Shown: positions 18,313 to 26,933, counted from the stretch's first letter. The stretch is DNA of 64,000 nucleotides from Sphingomonas faeni (GCF_023195535.1 NZ_JALPNF010000004.1:124001-188000); one strand, 5' to 3'. A program made the numbers and translations. The notes: generated by a model not told the origin, from the sequence alone.

Positions 18313-18422
18313 TGCTCCCCTCCCGCCTGCGGGAGGGTTGGGGGAGGGGCGTGCGTCAAAAGCCGGACGCCAGTACGTACGTCGCGCCCTCCCCCTGACC
18401 CCTCCCGCAAGCGGGAGGGGAA
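18313..18422. repeat. palindromic element, pyrimidine-arm type
   Basis: Starts 3 nt after the valS stop. Left arm CTCCCCTCCCGCCTGCGGGA continues to GGGGGAGGG; the right arm at 18387-18422 is its inverse with small changes. Together with the valS copy it places two related elements within 1.3 kb. Confidence 0.85.
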
Positions 18423-18481
18423 TGCGTGGTTGGACAGCGCCCCGCGCTAACCAACCATCCGCCCGTACGTCCAATCGGCCA

Positions 18482-18545
18482 TCCGTCCGTTCGTCCGTTC
18501 GTTCGTTCGTTCGTTCGTCCGTTCGTCCGTTCGTCCATCCGCCCG
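18482..18545. repeat. tetranucleotide microsatellite (TCCG/TTCG)
   Basis: Sixteen consecutive 4-nt units, alternating TCCG and TTCG with a run of five TTCG in the middle and single-base variants at the end (TCCA, CCCG). It abuts the next palindromic element. It lies about 330 nt upstream of the MATE start. Confidence 0.9.
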
Positions 18546-18633
18546 TCACCCCAGCTAAAGCTGGGGTATCCCGGTGAGTAAACGCAACGGCTACCCGACA
18601 ACGGGGATACCCCAGCTTTCGCTGGGGTGACGG
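18544..18633. repeat. palindromic element, GTCACCCCAGC type
   Basis: Arms GTCACCCCAGCTAAAGCTGG and the inverse ending CTGGGGTGACGG. Each arm is itself a hairpin (CCAGC-TAAA-GCTGG). Confidence 0.88.
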
Positions 18634-18686
18634 TTTGGGTGGAACGTTGGATTGTGTGTGCTGGCCATGCCACGCCCTACGTATTG

Positions 18687-18740
18687 TTCTCCCCCGAAGG
18701 CGGGAGCCCAGTCTGGATCGCCGCCTTCGCGGGGGAGACA
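18687..18740. repeat. short palindromic element, CCCGCC-arm type
   Basis: Left arm TTCTCCCCCGAAGGCGGGAG and an inverse arm ending CGCGGGGGAGACA, separated by about 10 nt only. Shorter than most copies. Confidence 0.8.
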
Positions 18741-18835
18741 AGGCGCGCTTAGTTCGGAGCGGGGGACCTACCCGCTTGTCCCGGCGTTCACTCCGCGGCT
18801 AGGCGTACCGCCGATAAGGCGCGCGCGTACATCGG

Positions 18836-18865
18836 TGGATGCCGGAACGTGTCCGGCATGACGGA
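18836..18865. repeat. half element, CCGGAA-arm type
   Basis: Single arm GTGGATGCCGGAACGTGTCC followed by GGCATGACGG; no partner arm nearby. It matches one end of the full copies at 44545, 56212 and 61910, so it is a truncated copy. Confidence 0.7.
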
Positions 18866-18873
18866 GTGACTGT

Positions 18874-20388
18874 GTGAGCGATCTGCAATCCGACCGGCAG
18901 CTTGGCGCCGTCCCAAGCGAGCCCTCCAACGCGGGATCGCCTAGTCGTCCCCGCGGCAAACCCGGCCAGCGCGACCTCACCACCGGGCATATCGGCCGCA
19001 CACTCCTGGCGTTCGCGCTCCCGACGCTTGGCTCGAACATCCTCCAGTCGCTCAACGGCTCGATCAACGCGATCTGGGTCGGGCGCTATCTCGGCGAGGG
19101 CGCACTCGCCGCCACCTCGAACGCCAACATCATCATGTTCCTCACCTTCGGCGCGGTGTTCGGGTTCGGCATGGCTGCGACGATCCTGGTCGGCCAGAGC
19201 TTCGGCCGCCACGATCTCGAAGGCGCACGCCGCGCGTTCGGCTCCGCCGTCGGCCTGGTCCTGGGCGGGGCGATCATCATCGCCGCGCTCGGCTGGGTGT
19301 TCGCGCCCGAAATCCTGCATCTGCTCGCCACACCCGGCGACGCGATGCCGCTTGCACTTGCCTATCTGCGCGTGATCTTCCTCGGGCTGCCCGCGTCGAT
19401 GATGATGGTGCTGCTGATGATGGGCCTGCGCGGCACCGGCGATTCGATGACGCCGCTCTGGTTCATGCTGCTCAGCGCGCTGCTGGACAGCGGTCTCAAT
19501 CCGTTGCTGATCGCCGGGATCGGCCCGTTCCCGCAGATGGGCATTGCCGGCTCGGCGATGGCGACGCTGATCGCAAGCCACGTCTCGCTGCTCGGGTTGA
19601 TCGTCTACATCTACAAGCGCGACTTGCCGCTGCGGCTGCGCGGCAACGAACTCCGCTACCTGATCCCCGAGCGCGCGCTGGCCGGGACGATCGTGCGGAA
19701 GGGCCTGCCGATGGGCGCGCAGATGCTCGTCATGTCGACCGCAGGGCTGGCGATGGTCGGGCTGGTCAACCGACTCGGTGTCGATACCGCGGCGGCCTAT
19801 GCGGTGTCGCAGCAGTTGTGGACCTATATCCAGATGCCTGCGCTGGCGATCGGGGCTGCGGTCAGTTCGATGGCGGCGCAGAATATCGGCGCAGGCCGCT
19901 GGGACCGGGTGGGCGACATCACGAAGTACGGCCTGCTGTTCAACGTGGCGCTGACCGGCGCGATGGTCGGCGTGGTGATCCTGTTCGACCGCCCGGTGAT
20001 GACGCTGTTCATCGGCAGCGATAGCCCCGCGCTGCCGATCGCGCGGCATATCCAGCTGATCGCGAGCTGGAACTTCATCCTGTTCGGCATGACGATGGTG
20101 CTGTTCTCGACGGTCCGCGCGAACGGGGCGGTGATCGCGCCGCTGATCGCGCTGATCGTTGCGCTGTATCCGGTGCGGATCGGCTTTGCGTTGCTGGCGA
20201 AACCGTGGCTCGGGGCGGATGCGTTGTGGTGGAGCTTCCCGCTGGGGTCGCTTGCGACGCTGGCGATCGCGGCGTGGTATTATCGCTATGGCAACTGGCG
20301 AAAGGGCGCGCTGGTGGTTCCCGACGACAGCGAGGAACAGGCGCACGGCATGAGCGAGCCGGGCGGGCGGTTGCACCCGACGGGTTAA
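18874..20388 (+). CDS. MATE family efflux transporter
   Basis: 504 aa from a GTG with CGGAG just upstream. Twelve membrane helices in two homologous halves; the first half begins LLAFALPTLGSNILQSLNGS and the second near GTIVRKGLPMGAQ. MATE proteins export cationic drugs or metabolites by Na+ or H+ antiport. About 40 polar residues precede the first helix and about 30 follow the last. Substrate cannot be predicted. No regulator lies next to it. Confidence 0.93.
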   Translation: MSDLQSDRQLGAVPSEPSNAGSPSRPRGKPGQRDLTTGHIGRTLLAFALPTLGSNILQSLNGSINAIWVGRYLGEGALAATSNANIIMFLTFGAVFGFGMAATILVGQSFGRHDLEGARRAFGSAVGLVLGGAIIIAALGWVFAPEILHLLATPGDAMPLALAYLRVIFLGLPASMMMVLLMMGLRGTGDSMTPLWFMLLSALLDSGLNPLLIAGIGPFPQMGIAGSAMATLIASHVSLLGLIVYIYKRDLPLRLRGNELRYLIPERALAGTIVRKGLPMGAQMLVMSTAGLAMVGLVNRLGVDTAAAYAVSQQLWTYIQMPALAIGAAVSSMAAQNIGAGRWDRVGDITKYGLLFNVALTGAMVGVVILFDRPVMTLFIGSDSPALPIARHIQLIASWNFILFGMTMVLFSTVRANGAVIAPLIALIVALYPVRIGFALLAKPWLGADALWWSFPLGSLATLAIAAWYYRYGNWRKGALVVPDDSEEQAHGMSEPGGRLHPTG

Positions 20389-20399
20389 GGCGAAACGCG

Positions 20400-20511
20400 C
20401 TCCCCTCCCTGAAAGGGAGGGGCTGGGGGTAGGTAGGGCAGCTTTGCCGCCGACGTTCGATGATACGGAAGCCGACCCACCCCCGACCCCTCCCTTCCAG
20501 GGAGGGGGGAA
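20400..20511. repeat. palindromic element, pyrimidine-arm type
   Basis: Fills the gap between the convergent MATE and NYN genes. Left arm CTCCCCTCCCTGAAAGGGAG, right arm an imperfect inverse ending TCCAGGGAGGGGGGA. The right end touches the stop of the NYN gene (20514). Confidence 0.85.
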
Positions 20512-20513
20512 GA

Positions 20514-21278
20514 TTACCGCAGGCGTTTGACGAACGACCGGCCACCTTCGCGGCGCTCATGCTGGAAGTTCGGGATCGTCTCGATCAGGTCCGACAGCCG
20601 ATTGAACCCGTAGTTGCGCGCGTCGAAGCTCGACCGGTTGCCTGCGAGCTGACCGAGTTCGGCGACGCTGGCATAGCCCTTCTCGTCGCGCTTTACGGCG
20701 TTGTAGGCATCGATCAGCAGCTTGATGACCTGCTCGTCGATCGGCTGTGCGGTCTTCGGCCGAGCGACGGGCGCTGGCGCCGCTGCCTTCTCGCCAGCGA
20801 CGGCGGCGGGGGCCGGGGCGGGCATCGCCTGCGACGTCTCGTTCAGCGCGCCGACGTCGATGAACCGGGTGCACGCCTGGCGGAATCCCTCCGGCGTGCG
20901 GCTGGTGCCGAAGCCGTACACCGGGATGCCATCTTGGCGGATGCGCGTGGCGAGCGGCATGAAGTCGCTGTCCGACGACATGATGCCGAAGCCGTCGATG
21001 CGCCCGCGGAACAGCAGGTCCATCGCGTCGATCGTCATCTTCATGTCGGTCGCGTTCTTGCCCTTGGTCAGGTCGAACTGCTGCTGCGGCTCGATGCCAT
21101 GCTTGATCGACATGTCGCTCCACGCCTTCAGCGCAGGCTTCGACCAATTGCCATAGACCCGCCGGACGTTGACCGTGCCGAGTTCGGCAAGGACGGTCAG
21201 CACCGGGTCGAGCGTGGCGGCGGACGCGTTGTCCGCGTCGATCAGGAGGGCGACGTTGCGCGTTGTGGTATCGATCAT
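20514..21278 (-). CDS. NYN domain (LabA/DUF88) protein with C-terminal OST-HTH/LOTUS domain
   Basis: 254 aa from the ATG at 21278. The NYN (PIN-like) nuclease fold at about 6-150 shows its acidic residues in LLIDADNAS, the GKNATDMKM region and SSDSDFMPLA. An Ala/Pro linker follows, then a C-terminal OST-HTH/LOTUS region (about 185-254, with KGYASVAELGQL and YGFNRLSDLIE), a fold that binds RNA in other proteins. Predicted RNA-binding ribonuclease; target unknown. Arg/Lys-rich tail. Confidence 0.88.
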   Translation of the reverse strand: MIDTTTRNVALLIDADNASAATLDPVLTVLAELGTVNVRRVYGNWSKPALKAWSDMSIKHGIEPQQQFDLTKGKNATDMKMTIDAMDLLFRGRIDGFGIMSSDSDFMPLATRIRQDGIPVYGFGTSRTPEGFRQACTRFIDVGALNETSQAMPAPAPAAVAGEKAAAPAPVARPKTAQPIDEQVIKLLIDAYNAVKRDEKGYASVAELGQLAGNRSSFDARNYGFNRLSDLIETIPNFQHERREGGRSFVKRLR

Positions 21279-21288
21279 GCGCGCAGGA

Positions 21289-21669
21289 TTAGCCGCGCCC
21301 GCGCCCCGCGTCCACGCTCCACGCGCCGCCACCCGCTGCGGCGAGGTACAGGAAGACGAAGGAGTAGAGCACCGCCGGCTCGCCGCCATTGGCGATCGGG
21401 AAGGGGCCTTGCGGGAGATGCGCTAGGAAATAGGCGACCGCGGACATGCCCGACAGCACGAACGCCACCGGTCGCGTGAACAGGCCGATGATCAACATGC
21501 CGCCGCCGACGACTTCGAGTACGCCAGCGACGTAGAGCAGCGGGTTCATCGGCATCGGGAAAGGCGGCAGGCCGAAGAACTTCGAGATGCCGTGGCTGAA
21601 GAACACGAGCGCGACGACGATGCGCATGACGCTGAGCAGGCGGGCGGACCAGGTGGCGGGTATCGGCAT
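21289..21669 (-). CDS. DoxX family membrane protein
   Basis: 126 aa with four hydrophobic helices and the DoxX pattern FFSHGISKFFG near 24-34 and LYVAGVLEVVGG near 45-56. Inner membrane. Family members have been linked to thiosulfate oxidation or redox homeostasis, but most, including this one, have no assigned role. Ten nt separate its stop from the NYN gene start, so the two may share a transcript. Confidence 0.88.
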   Translation of the reverse strand: MPIPATWSARLLSVMRIVVALVFFSHGISKFFGLPPFPMPMNPLLYVAGVLEVVGGGMLIIGLFTRPVAFVLSGMSAVAYFLAHLPQGPFPIANGGEPAVLYSFVFLYLAAAGGGAWSVDAGRGRG

Positions 21670-21770
21670 GGCGGACGTCCTCGGGTGTCGTTGCGTTGGC
21701 GAAACGTCACACGGGCGCGGGGCTGGGTCAATTCGCGTAAATCGAAACGGATCGTTCGCGAGGGCAACTC

Positions 21771-21901
21771 ACGATCCTCCCCCGCCAGGGGGAGGTGGCA
21801 CCGCAGGTGACGGAGGGGGAGGACACGGAACGGCCCGTTTCGCCTGCCTCCCCCTCCGTCTGGCAAGAGCCAGCCACCTCCCCCTTGCGGGGGAGAATCG
21901 T
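21771..21901. repeat. palindromic element, CCTCCCCC type
   Basis: 131 bp between greB and doxX. Starts ACGATCCTCCCCCGCCAGGG and ends with the inverse GGGGGAGAATCGT; inner TCCCCCTCCGTCTGGC and GACGGAGGGGGAGGA segments also pair. The same type recurs at 61744-61870. Confidence 0.88.
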
Positions 21902-21905
21902 GAAG

Positions 21906-22382
21906 TCAGGGATACGCGATCGCGATCACCTCATATTCGCGTTCGCCGGCGGGCAGGTCCACCCGGCGCACATCGCCGATCGCCGCACCGCGAAGAGCGC
22001 GGGCGAACGGCGAGTTCCAGCCGATCCGCCCATTGCTCGCATCCGTCTCGTCGTCACCGATGAGCGTCAGCACGCGCTCGACATCATCCTCGTCCGCGAC
22101 CGTCACGCAGGCCCCGAACCACACGCGCGAGCGGTCCTCCTGCTGGGCGGGATCGACGACCTTGGCCGCCTTCATCTGCTTCGACAGCCAGCCAAGCCGG
22201 CGGTCGATCTCGCGCAGACGCTTGCGGCCGTAGATATAATCACCGTTCTCGGAGCGATCGCCATTGCCCGCGGCCCAGGAGATGACCTCGACCAAGGCGG
22301 GGCGCTCGGTCGACAGGAGTTGCTCGTATTCGGTGCGGAGTACGGCGTAACCGGTAGGGGTGATGTAGTTCGGGCGATCCAT
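21906..22382 (-). CDS. greB: transcription elongation factor GreB
   Basis: 158 aa. N-terminal coiled-coil with the catalytic acidic tip (GNGDRSENGDYIYGRKRLREID), then the FKBP-like C-terminal domain. Rescues backtracked RNA polymerase by stimulating transcript cleavage. The basic YGRKRLREIDRR patch distinguishes GreB from GreA. Monocistronic by position, with palindromic elements on both sides. Confidence 0.95.
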   Translation of the reverse strand: MDRPNYITPTGYAVLRTEYEQLLSTERPALVEVISWAAGNGDRSENGDYIYGRKRLREIDRRLGWLSKQMKAAKVVDPAQQEDRSRVWFGACVTVADEDDVERVLTLIGDDETDASNGRIGWNSPFARALRGAAIGDVRRVDLPAGEREYEVIAIAYP

Positions 22383-22422
22383 GCGCGAGGCTATACCGCC
22401 TCGAGATCGGTCACCCTAGCCG

Positions 22423-22506
22423 CAACAACCGTCTTCTTGACCACAACGCCCGTCACATCGACAGCAACATCTGTCATCTCGGCAGCAACGCCCGTCACCC
22501 CAGCGA
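22423..22506. repeat. four 21-bp imperfect direct repeats
   Basis: Units starting CAAC with a shared CCGTC or CTGTC core begin at 22423, 22444, 22465 and 22486. The last unit runs into the palindromic element that starts at 22493. Located just upstream of greB, between its start and the lytic transglycosylase stop. Confidence 0.6.
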
Positions 22507-22574
22507 AAGCTGGGGCCTCCCGCGGCTCCAGTCCGACCGACAACCGGGATACCCCAGCGTTCGCTGGGGTGACG
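22493..22574. repeat. palindromic element, CCAGCGAAAGCTGG type
   Basis: Arms GTCACCCCAGCGAAAGCTGG and inverse CCAGCGTTCGCTGGGGTGAC (one change). Lies between greB and the lytic transglycosylase gene. Confidence 0.9.
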
Positions 22575-22617
22575 AGTATTTGGGGCGGGGAACACTCTTA
22601 AGTGATCAACTAAGTGA

Positions 22618-24627
22618 TCAGCCCGGCCGGTTCTTCCCCAGATACCACGACAGCCGCGCCGCCCCCCGGCTCTTCGCCCGCGCGGGGTTCATCAGGTCGT
22701 AGACCACCGCATTCTCCAGCACGCGCTGTACGTAGTTGCGCGTCTCCTGGTACGGGATCGCCTCGACCCAATCGATGATATCGACCGAGCCGGTCCGCGG
22801 GTCGCCGTTCGCGCGGAGCCATTTGTTCACGTTGCCGCCGCCCGCATTATACGCCGCCACCGCCAACGGATAACTGCCGTAATTGGCGTACACGCGCTGA
22901 AAATAGCTCGACCCCAGCATGATCGACATGTTCGGATCGGTCGTCAGCGCCGCCTGGTTATACGCCAGCCCGATCTTCCCCGACTGCTCGCGCGCGGTCG
23001 CCGGCATTAGCTGCATCAACCCACGAGCTCCTGCATGCGACACCGCCGCCCGATCGAACTGGCTCTCCTGCCGCGAGATCGCGTGGATGATCGTCCAGTT
23101 ATTCTCATACCCCGCCGGCACCGACACCATCGGGAAGCCGACCGCGGAGTAATCGCTGAGCCCGTTCGCCAGCGCGCTGCGCCCGACCATTACGCCCAGA
23201 TCCGGCCGGTTGATGCTCTTCGACAGTTCCGCGGCGAGCAGGTGATCGGTGTCGGTCGTCGCATCCGCCGCGATCTGGCGGACGAACGCGGTCTGGTCCT
23301 GCCAGTCGGCGATCTGCCCGAGGAACTTGACCGCGCGCACCGTCTCGCGCCGCTCGAACGCGGCGCGTGCGGCTGGATCGACTGCCACCGAAGCGACCGA
23401 GGGCGGTGCGACCAGCGGGCGCCCGGTCCGCTCGTTCGCCAGCTGCCCGTAATATTGATCGCGGTAGCTTGCCGCCTGGCCGTAGAATGCCGCCGCCTGA
23501 GGCGCCAACCCGGCTGCCTCCGCCGCACGGCCCGCCCAGTAATAGCCCTTCGACCGCACCTGAGGCGAGCGCGAGCCGCGCGCGTACCGGTCGAACAGCG
23601 TCATCGCATCCGCCGGCCGCCCGAGCTGCTTCATCGCCACTCGTCCGCCGAGCCACGCGAGATTGGTGTATTCGTCGCGCTCGGCATAGGATTTCGTCGA
23701 GACGTCGGTACCAACCGGATACGCGTCGTCGATCTGCCGCGCGATGTCGTAGGCGACCTGATACTGCCCGTCGTTCGCCGCGCCGTTCGCGTTGGTGACG
23801 AGCACCTCGTACCATTCCGCCGCATTGCCCGGCCGCGTCACAAGCGACCGTGGCCGCGCCAGCCACGCCCGTGCCGAAGGGCTCGCCCCCGAATTGCGCA
23901 ACCACTGTGCCCGGTCGGCGACATAGCCCGCGTCGTTCGCATACAGGCTCTGCGTCGAGGCCGAGATATCCGACGCGTTCGGCGCATTCATCCGGAACGC
24001 CAGCCGCGCCTGGAATATCGGCCGTCGCGCAGCGCTGGTCCAAACGATCTGTCGCTGCGCCGCGCCGGTCTGACCCGCCCACAACAGCGCATCCATCCGG
24101 GCGTCCTGGTCGTCCGGCGTCAGCGCACCGGGGAAGCCCGACGTCACCATCGCCTCGTCGGTCGGCGTCAGCCCGGCGCTGCGCCATGCTGTCCGGACTG
24201 CGGCATAGGCCTGATCCCGCGCGCCGGTTGCCTGCAAAGCGCGCGCATAGGCGACCCCGCCCGAAGCCGATTGCGGCGGATACCGGCGGAAGAACGCGAC
24301 CACGCTGGTCGGCGAACCCGTCGCCGCCTTGCGCTCAGCCGCACGTCGGTTTGCCACCTCGTTTGGCCAGCCCGGATGCGCCATCAGGAAGCCTGCATAA
24401 CTGTCGAACGGCAGCGCGTCGGTCTGTTGCAACGCCCGCCACTGTGCGATGGTCGAGGCGATCGCGCCGTCCGTCGCCATCGGCTGCGCGTTGGGCCCCA
24501 TATTGGCCAACTGCGTGCTGTATCGATCTAGCGTTTGCTGACCCCCATCTCCTATGGCGCCCGAGGAAACAGCGGTCTGTGCGACGACTGCAAGAAGAAG
24601 GCTCGTTTTCAACATCGATGCTACCAT
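22618..24627 (-). CDS. soluble lytic murein transglycosylase (Slt family)
   Basis: 669 aa from the ATG at 24627; the ATG at 24615 would put the signal peptide (LKTSLLLAVVAQTAVS) right at the N-terminus and is an alternative. A long alpha-superhelical region (about 40-480) precedes the SLT catalytic domain, where the acid Glu lies in ISRQESQFD followed by AGARGLMQLMPATA and AYNAGGGNVNKW. It cleaves peptidoglycan with formation of 1,6-anhydro muropeptides in the periplasm. Divergent from dapA. Confidence 0.93.
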   Translation of the reverse strand: MVASMLKTSLLLAVVAQTAVSSGAIGDGGQQTLDRYSTQLANMGPNAQPMATDGAIASTIAQWRALQQTDALPFDSYAGFLMAHPGWPNEVANRRAAERKAATGSPTSVVAFFRRYPPQSASGGVAYARALQATGARDQAYAAVRTAWRSAGLTPTDEAMVTSGFPGALTPDDQDARMDALLWAGQTGAAQRQIVWTSAARRPIFQARLAFRMNAPNASDISASTQSLYANDAGYVADRAQWLRNSGASPSARAWLARPRSLVTRPGNAAEWYEVLVTNANGAANDGQYQVAYDIARQIDDAYPVGTDVSTKSYAERDEYTNLAWLGGRVAMKQLGRPADAMTLFDRYARGSRSPQVRSKGYYWAGRAAEAAGLAPQAAAFYGQAASYRDQYYGQLANERTGRPLVAPPSVASVAVDPAARAAFERRETVRAVKFLGQIADWQDQTAFVRQIAADATTDTDHLLAAELSKSINRPDLGVMVGRSALANGLSDYSAVGFPMVSVPAGYENNWTIIHAISRQESQFDRAAVSHAGARGLMQLMPATAREQSGKIGLAYNQAALTTDPNMSIMLGSSYFQRVYANYGSYPLAVAAYNAGGGNVNKWLRANGDPRTGSVDIIDWVEAIPYQETRNYVQRVLENAVVYDLMNPARAKSRGAARLSWYLGKNRPG

Positions 24628-24665
24628 GTGGACAGCATACGCCTCCAACCCGTATCTGTCCTGAA

Positions 24666-24681
24666 CGAAATCCGGATTTCG
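24666..24681. promoter_or_regulatory. 16-bp perfect palindrome between slt and dapA
   Basis: CGAAATCCGGATTTCG reads identically on both strands and is centred in the short gap between two divergent genes, about 38 nt upstream of the slt start and 57 nt upstream of the dapA start. This is typical of an operator for a dimeric regulator. No regulator gene is adjacent. Confidence 0.5.
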
Positions 24682-24738
24682 CCCGGTATTTGGCGCAACA
24701 GGCCAGACTTCTCTTCTAGTATGGACGCAGGCTACCGC

Positions 24739-25623
24739 ATGTTTTCAGGATCGATTCCCGCGCTCGTCACGCCGTTCGCCGCCGATGGCAGCTTCGACGA
24801 ACCGGCTTACCGCGACTTCATCGAATGGCAGATCGCCGAGGGCTCGTCGGGCCTCGTCGCGTGCGGCACCACCGGCGAGGCGGCGACCTTGTCCTATGAC
24901 GAGCATTTCCACGTCGTCCGCGTCTGCGTCGACCAGGCGAAAGGCCGCGTGCCGGTGATCGCCGGAGCAGGCTCGAACGATACGCGCGTCGCGTCCGCGA
25001 ACCTGCGCGCCGCGAAGGAAGCCGGCGCCGACGCCGCGCTGATGGTGCCGCCCTATTACAACCGGCCGGGGCAGGAGGGCATCTTCCGTCATTTCGAAGC
25101 GCTCGCGCAGACGACGCCGTTGCCGATCATCCTCTACAACGTGCCAGCGCGGACGGTGACCGACATCCAGCCCGCGACTCTCGCGCGGATCGTGAAGGCG
25201 TTCCCCGACGTGTTCGTCGGCGTGAAGGATGCGAGCGGCGTCCTCGCCCGCGTTTCCCAGCACCGCGCGTCGTGTGGTCCCGACTTCTGCCAATTGTCGG
25301 GCAATGACGACATGGCGCTGGCGTTCAACGTCATGGGCGGCACCGGCTGCATCTCGGTGACGGCCAACGTCGCGCCGAAGCTCTGCGCCGAGTTCCAGGC
25401 GGCGTGTCAGTCCGGCGATTTCGTCAAGGCGCTGGCGTATCAGGATCAGCTTTACCCGCTCCACGAGGCGCTGTTCACTGACGCTTCGCCCGGGCCGGTG
25501 AAATACGCGATGACTAAGGTACGGGCAGGTTTCCCGGAGACCCTGCGCCTGCCGATGACCCCCGCCGGTGAGGCGTCACGCGCGGCGGTTGATGCGGCCG
25601 TGGCGCACGCGCGTCTCGCCTGA
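24739..25623 (+). CDS. dapA: 4-hydroxy-tetrahydrodipicolinate synthase
   Basis: 294 aa from the ATG at 24739, which gives the usual MFSGSIPALVTPF start; an ATG at 24721 would add six residues. Condenses pyruvate and aspartate semialdehyde in lysine and diaminopimelate synthesis. Visible: CGTTGEAATL, the Tyr in LYNVPARTV and the Schiff-base Lys in VGVKDASG. Standalone gene, followed by a palindromic element and smpB. Confidence 0.97.
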   Translation: MFSGSIPALVTPFAADGSFDEPAYRDFIEWQIAEGSSGLVACGTTGEAATLSYDEHFHVVRVCVDQAKGRVPVIAGAGSNDTRVASANLRAAKEAGADAALMVPPYYNRPGQEGIFRHFEALAQTTPLPIILYNVPARTVTDIQPATLARIVKAFPDVFVGVKDASGVLARVSQHRASCGPDFCQLSGNDDMALAFNVMGGTGCISVTANVAPKLCAEFQAACQSGDFVKALAYQDQLYPLHEALFTDASPGPVKYAMTKVRAGFPETLRLPMTPAGEASRAAVDAAVAHARLA

Positions 25624-25632
25624 AACCCACTC

Positions 25633-25716
25633 CGTCATCCTGACGAAAGTCAGGACCCAGAGCCAAGCAGGGCGTCGCTCCGTAATCCTGGGTCCTGACT
25701 TTCGTCAGGATGACGG
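25633..25716. repeat. palindromic element, TGACGAAAGTCA type
   Basis: Arms CCGTCATCCTGACGAAAGTC and the exact inverse ending TTTCGTCAGGATGACGG, plus CAGGACCCAG and CTGGGTCCTG inside. Lies between dapA and smpB. Confidence 0.92.
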
Positions 25717-25794
25717 CGCGCAGGGGAATAAACGGAAGCGCAAACACCGCGCCCGCTTCCCCTAAGCCTCGCGACCTCCTACATCGCGCGTCCC

Positions 25795-26277
25795 ATGGCA
25801 CGTCCCAAACCCCCGACCTTCGAGAAGACCAAGATCGTCGCCGAGAACCGGCGCGCGCGGTATGACTATTATATCGAGCAGGTGTTCGAGGCGGGCATCG
25901 CGCTCACCGGCACCGAGGTGAAGGCGCTGCGCGGCGGCGAGGGATCGATCGCCGAAGCCTATGCCGAGGTGAAGGGCAAGAACGTCGTCCTGGTGAATTC
26001 GAACATTCCCGAATTCAGCCACGGCAACCGCTTCAACCACGAGCCCAAGCGGCCGCGCAAACTGCTGCTCCACGAGCGTGAGATCAACAAGATGTTCGGG
26101 GCGGTCGCACGCCAGGGCATGACGCTCGTACCGCTGATGATCTACTTCAATTCGAAGGGCCGCGCGAAGATCGAACTGGCGCTCGCCAAGGGCAAGCAGA
26201 ACCACGACAAGCGCGATTCGGTGAAGGAACAGGACTGGAAGCGCGAGCAGGGCCGGATCATGCGGGATCGCGGATAG
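25795..26277 (+). CDS. smpB: SsrA-binding protein
   Basis: 160 aa. Binds tmRNA and brings it to stalled ribosomes. The core blocks [23 protein letters not shown] (shown here only in part), [10 protein letters not shown] and [14 protein letters not shown] are present, with a Lys/Arg-rich C-terminal tail ([20 protein letters not shown]) that inserts in the ribosome. A DUF2062 gene starts 3 nt after the stop. No tmRNA gene is nearby. Confidence 0.97.
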   Translation: MARPKPPTFEKTKIVAENRRARYDYYIEQVFEAGIALTGTEVKALRGGEGSIAEAYAEVKGKNVVLVNSNIPEFSHGNRFNHEPKRPRKLLLHEREINKMFGAVARQGMTLVPLMIYFNSKGRAKIELALAKGKQNHDKRDSVKEQDWKREQGRIMRDRG

Positions 26278-26280
26278 CCT

Positions 26281-26841
26281 GTGTCGAAGGCGCCGGGCAG
26301 TATCTTCGGGCGCCTCGCGGCGTGGTCGCGTCGCAACTTGCCGACCCGCGAATCGATGGAGCGGAACCGGCTGCTGCGTCCGGTCGCGCACCGCGTGCTC
26401 GCGCCCGAACTCTGGCGCTTCACACGGCGATCGGTTCCCCGCGGCGTTGCGCTCGGCATGGTCGCAGGCATCCTGATCCCGGTTGCGCAGACCCCGGTAG
26501 CCGCAATCTTCGCGCTGCCGTTTCGCGCTAACGTGCCGACCGCGGCGCTGACCACCTTCATCACCAATCCGCTGACCACGCCGCCGCTCTGGATCGCCGC
26601 CTATTGGATCGGCTCGTCGCTGCTGCGGCTCGACGAACATGTTCCCGGCCAGCCCGTCGCCAACGCCGCCGCGCGCACCGAATGGATCCCGTGGCTGATG
26701 CAGGCGGGGCCCGCCACCGCGCTGGGCCTGCTGGTCATCACGGTCGTCTGTTCGGTCGGCGGCTATGCGCTCAGCGCGCTCGGCTGGCGGCTGTGGATCG
26801 CGCGCAAGTGGCGGCATCGGCACGATAATCGTGCGGCGTAG
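26281..26841 (+). CDS. DUF2062 membrane protein
   Basis: 186 aa from a GTG directly after smpB. Contains RSVPRGVALGMVAGILIPVAQT and TNPLTTPPLWIAAYWIG, the DUF2062 hallmarks, within two hydrophobic hairpins. Inner membrane; function unknown. Immediate spacing implies co-transcription with smpB. Confidence 0.87.
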   Translation: MSKAPGSIFGRLAAWSRRNLPTRESMERNRLLRPVAHRVLAPELWRFTRRSVPRGVALGMVAGILIPVAQTPVAAIFALPFRANVPTAALTTFITNPLTTPPLWIAAYWIGSSLLRLDEHVPGQPVANAAARTEWIPWLMQAGPATALGLLVITVVCSVGGYALSALGWRLWIARKWRHRHDNRAA

Positions 26842-26870
26842 TATTTCGTAACATTTGACACCGCTTGGAA

Positions 26871-26898
26871 TTGACGGACCGTCCTATCGGCGTAGAAC
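26871..26898 (+). promoter_or_regulatory. candidate promoter of the first M13 peptidase gene
   Basis: TTGACG (26871-26876) and TAGAAC (26893-26898) are spaced by 16 nt and lie about 35 nt upstream of the ATG at 26934. Confidence 0.4.
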
Positions 26899-26933
26899 AC
26901 GCGGCATCCTGAAGTCCTTCCCGAGGTTTTTTG

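Larger units (their letters stand above)
18311..18873. other. repeat-filled gap between valS and the MATE gene
   Basis: 563 nt without a gene. It contains, in order, a pyrimidine-arm element (18313-18422), a tetranucleotide tract (18482-18545), a GTCACCCC-type element (18544-18633), a CCCGCCTTCGCGGG-type element (18687-18740) and a half element (18836-18865). The MATE ribosome site CGGAG overlaps the end of the half element. Confidence 0.8.

Noticed and set aside
18799..20376. 525-codon minus-strand frame opposite the MATE gene
   Set aside because: Extremely rich in Arg, His, Asp and Gln, typical of an antisense shadow; the MATE frame has 12 membrane helices.
24535..24738. N-terminal extension of dapA upstream of 24739
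   Set aside because: It would overlap slt and add about 68 residues absent from the family; the usual start MFSGSIPALVTPF fits the ATG at 24739.
24628..24738. Lysine riboswitch upstream of dapA
   Set aside because: The gap is too short and shows none of the multi-helix structure; only the 16-bp palindrome stands out.
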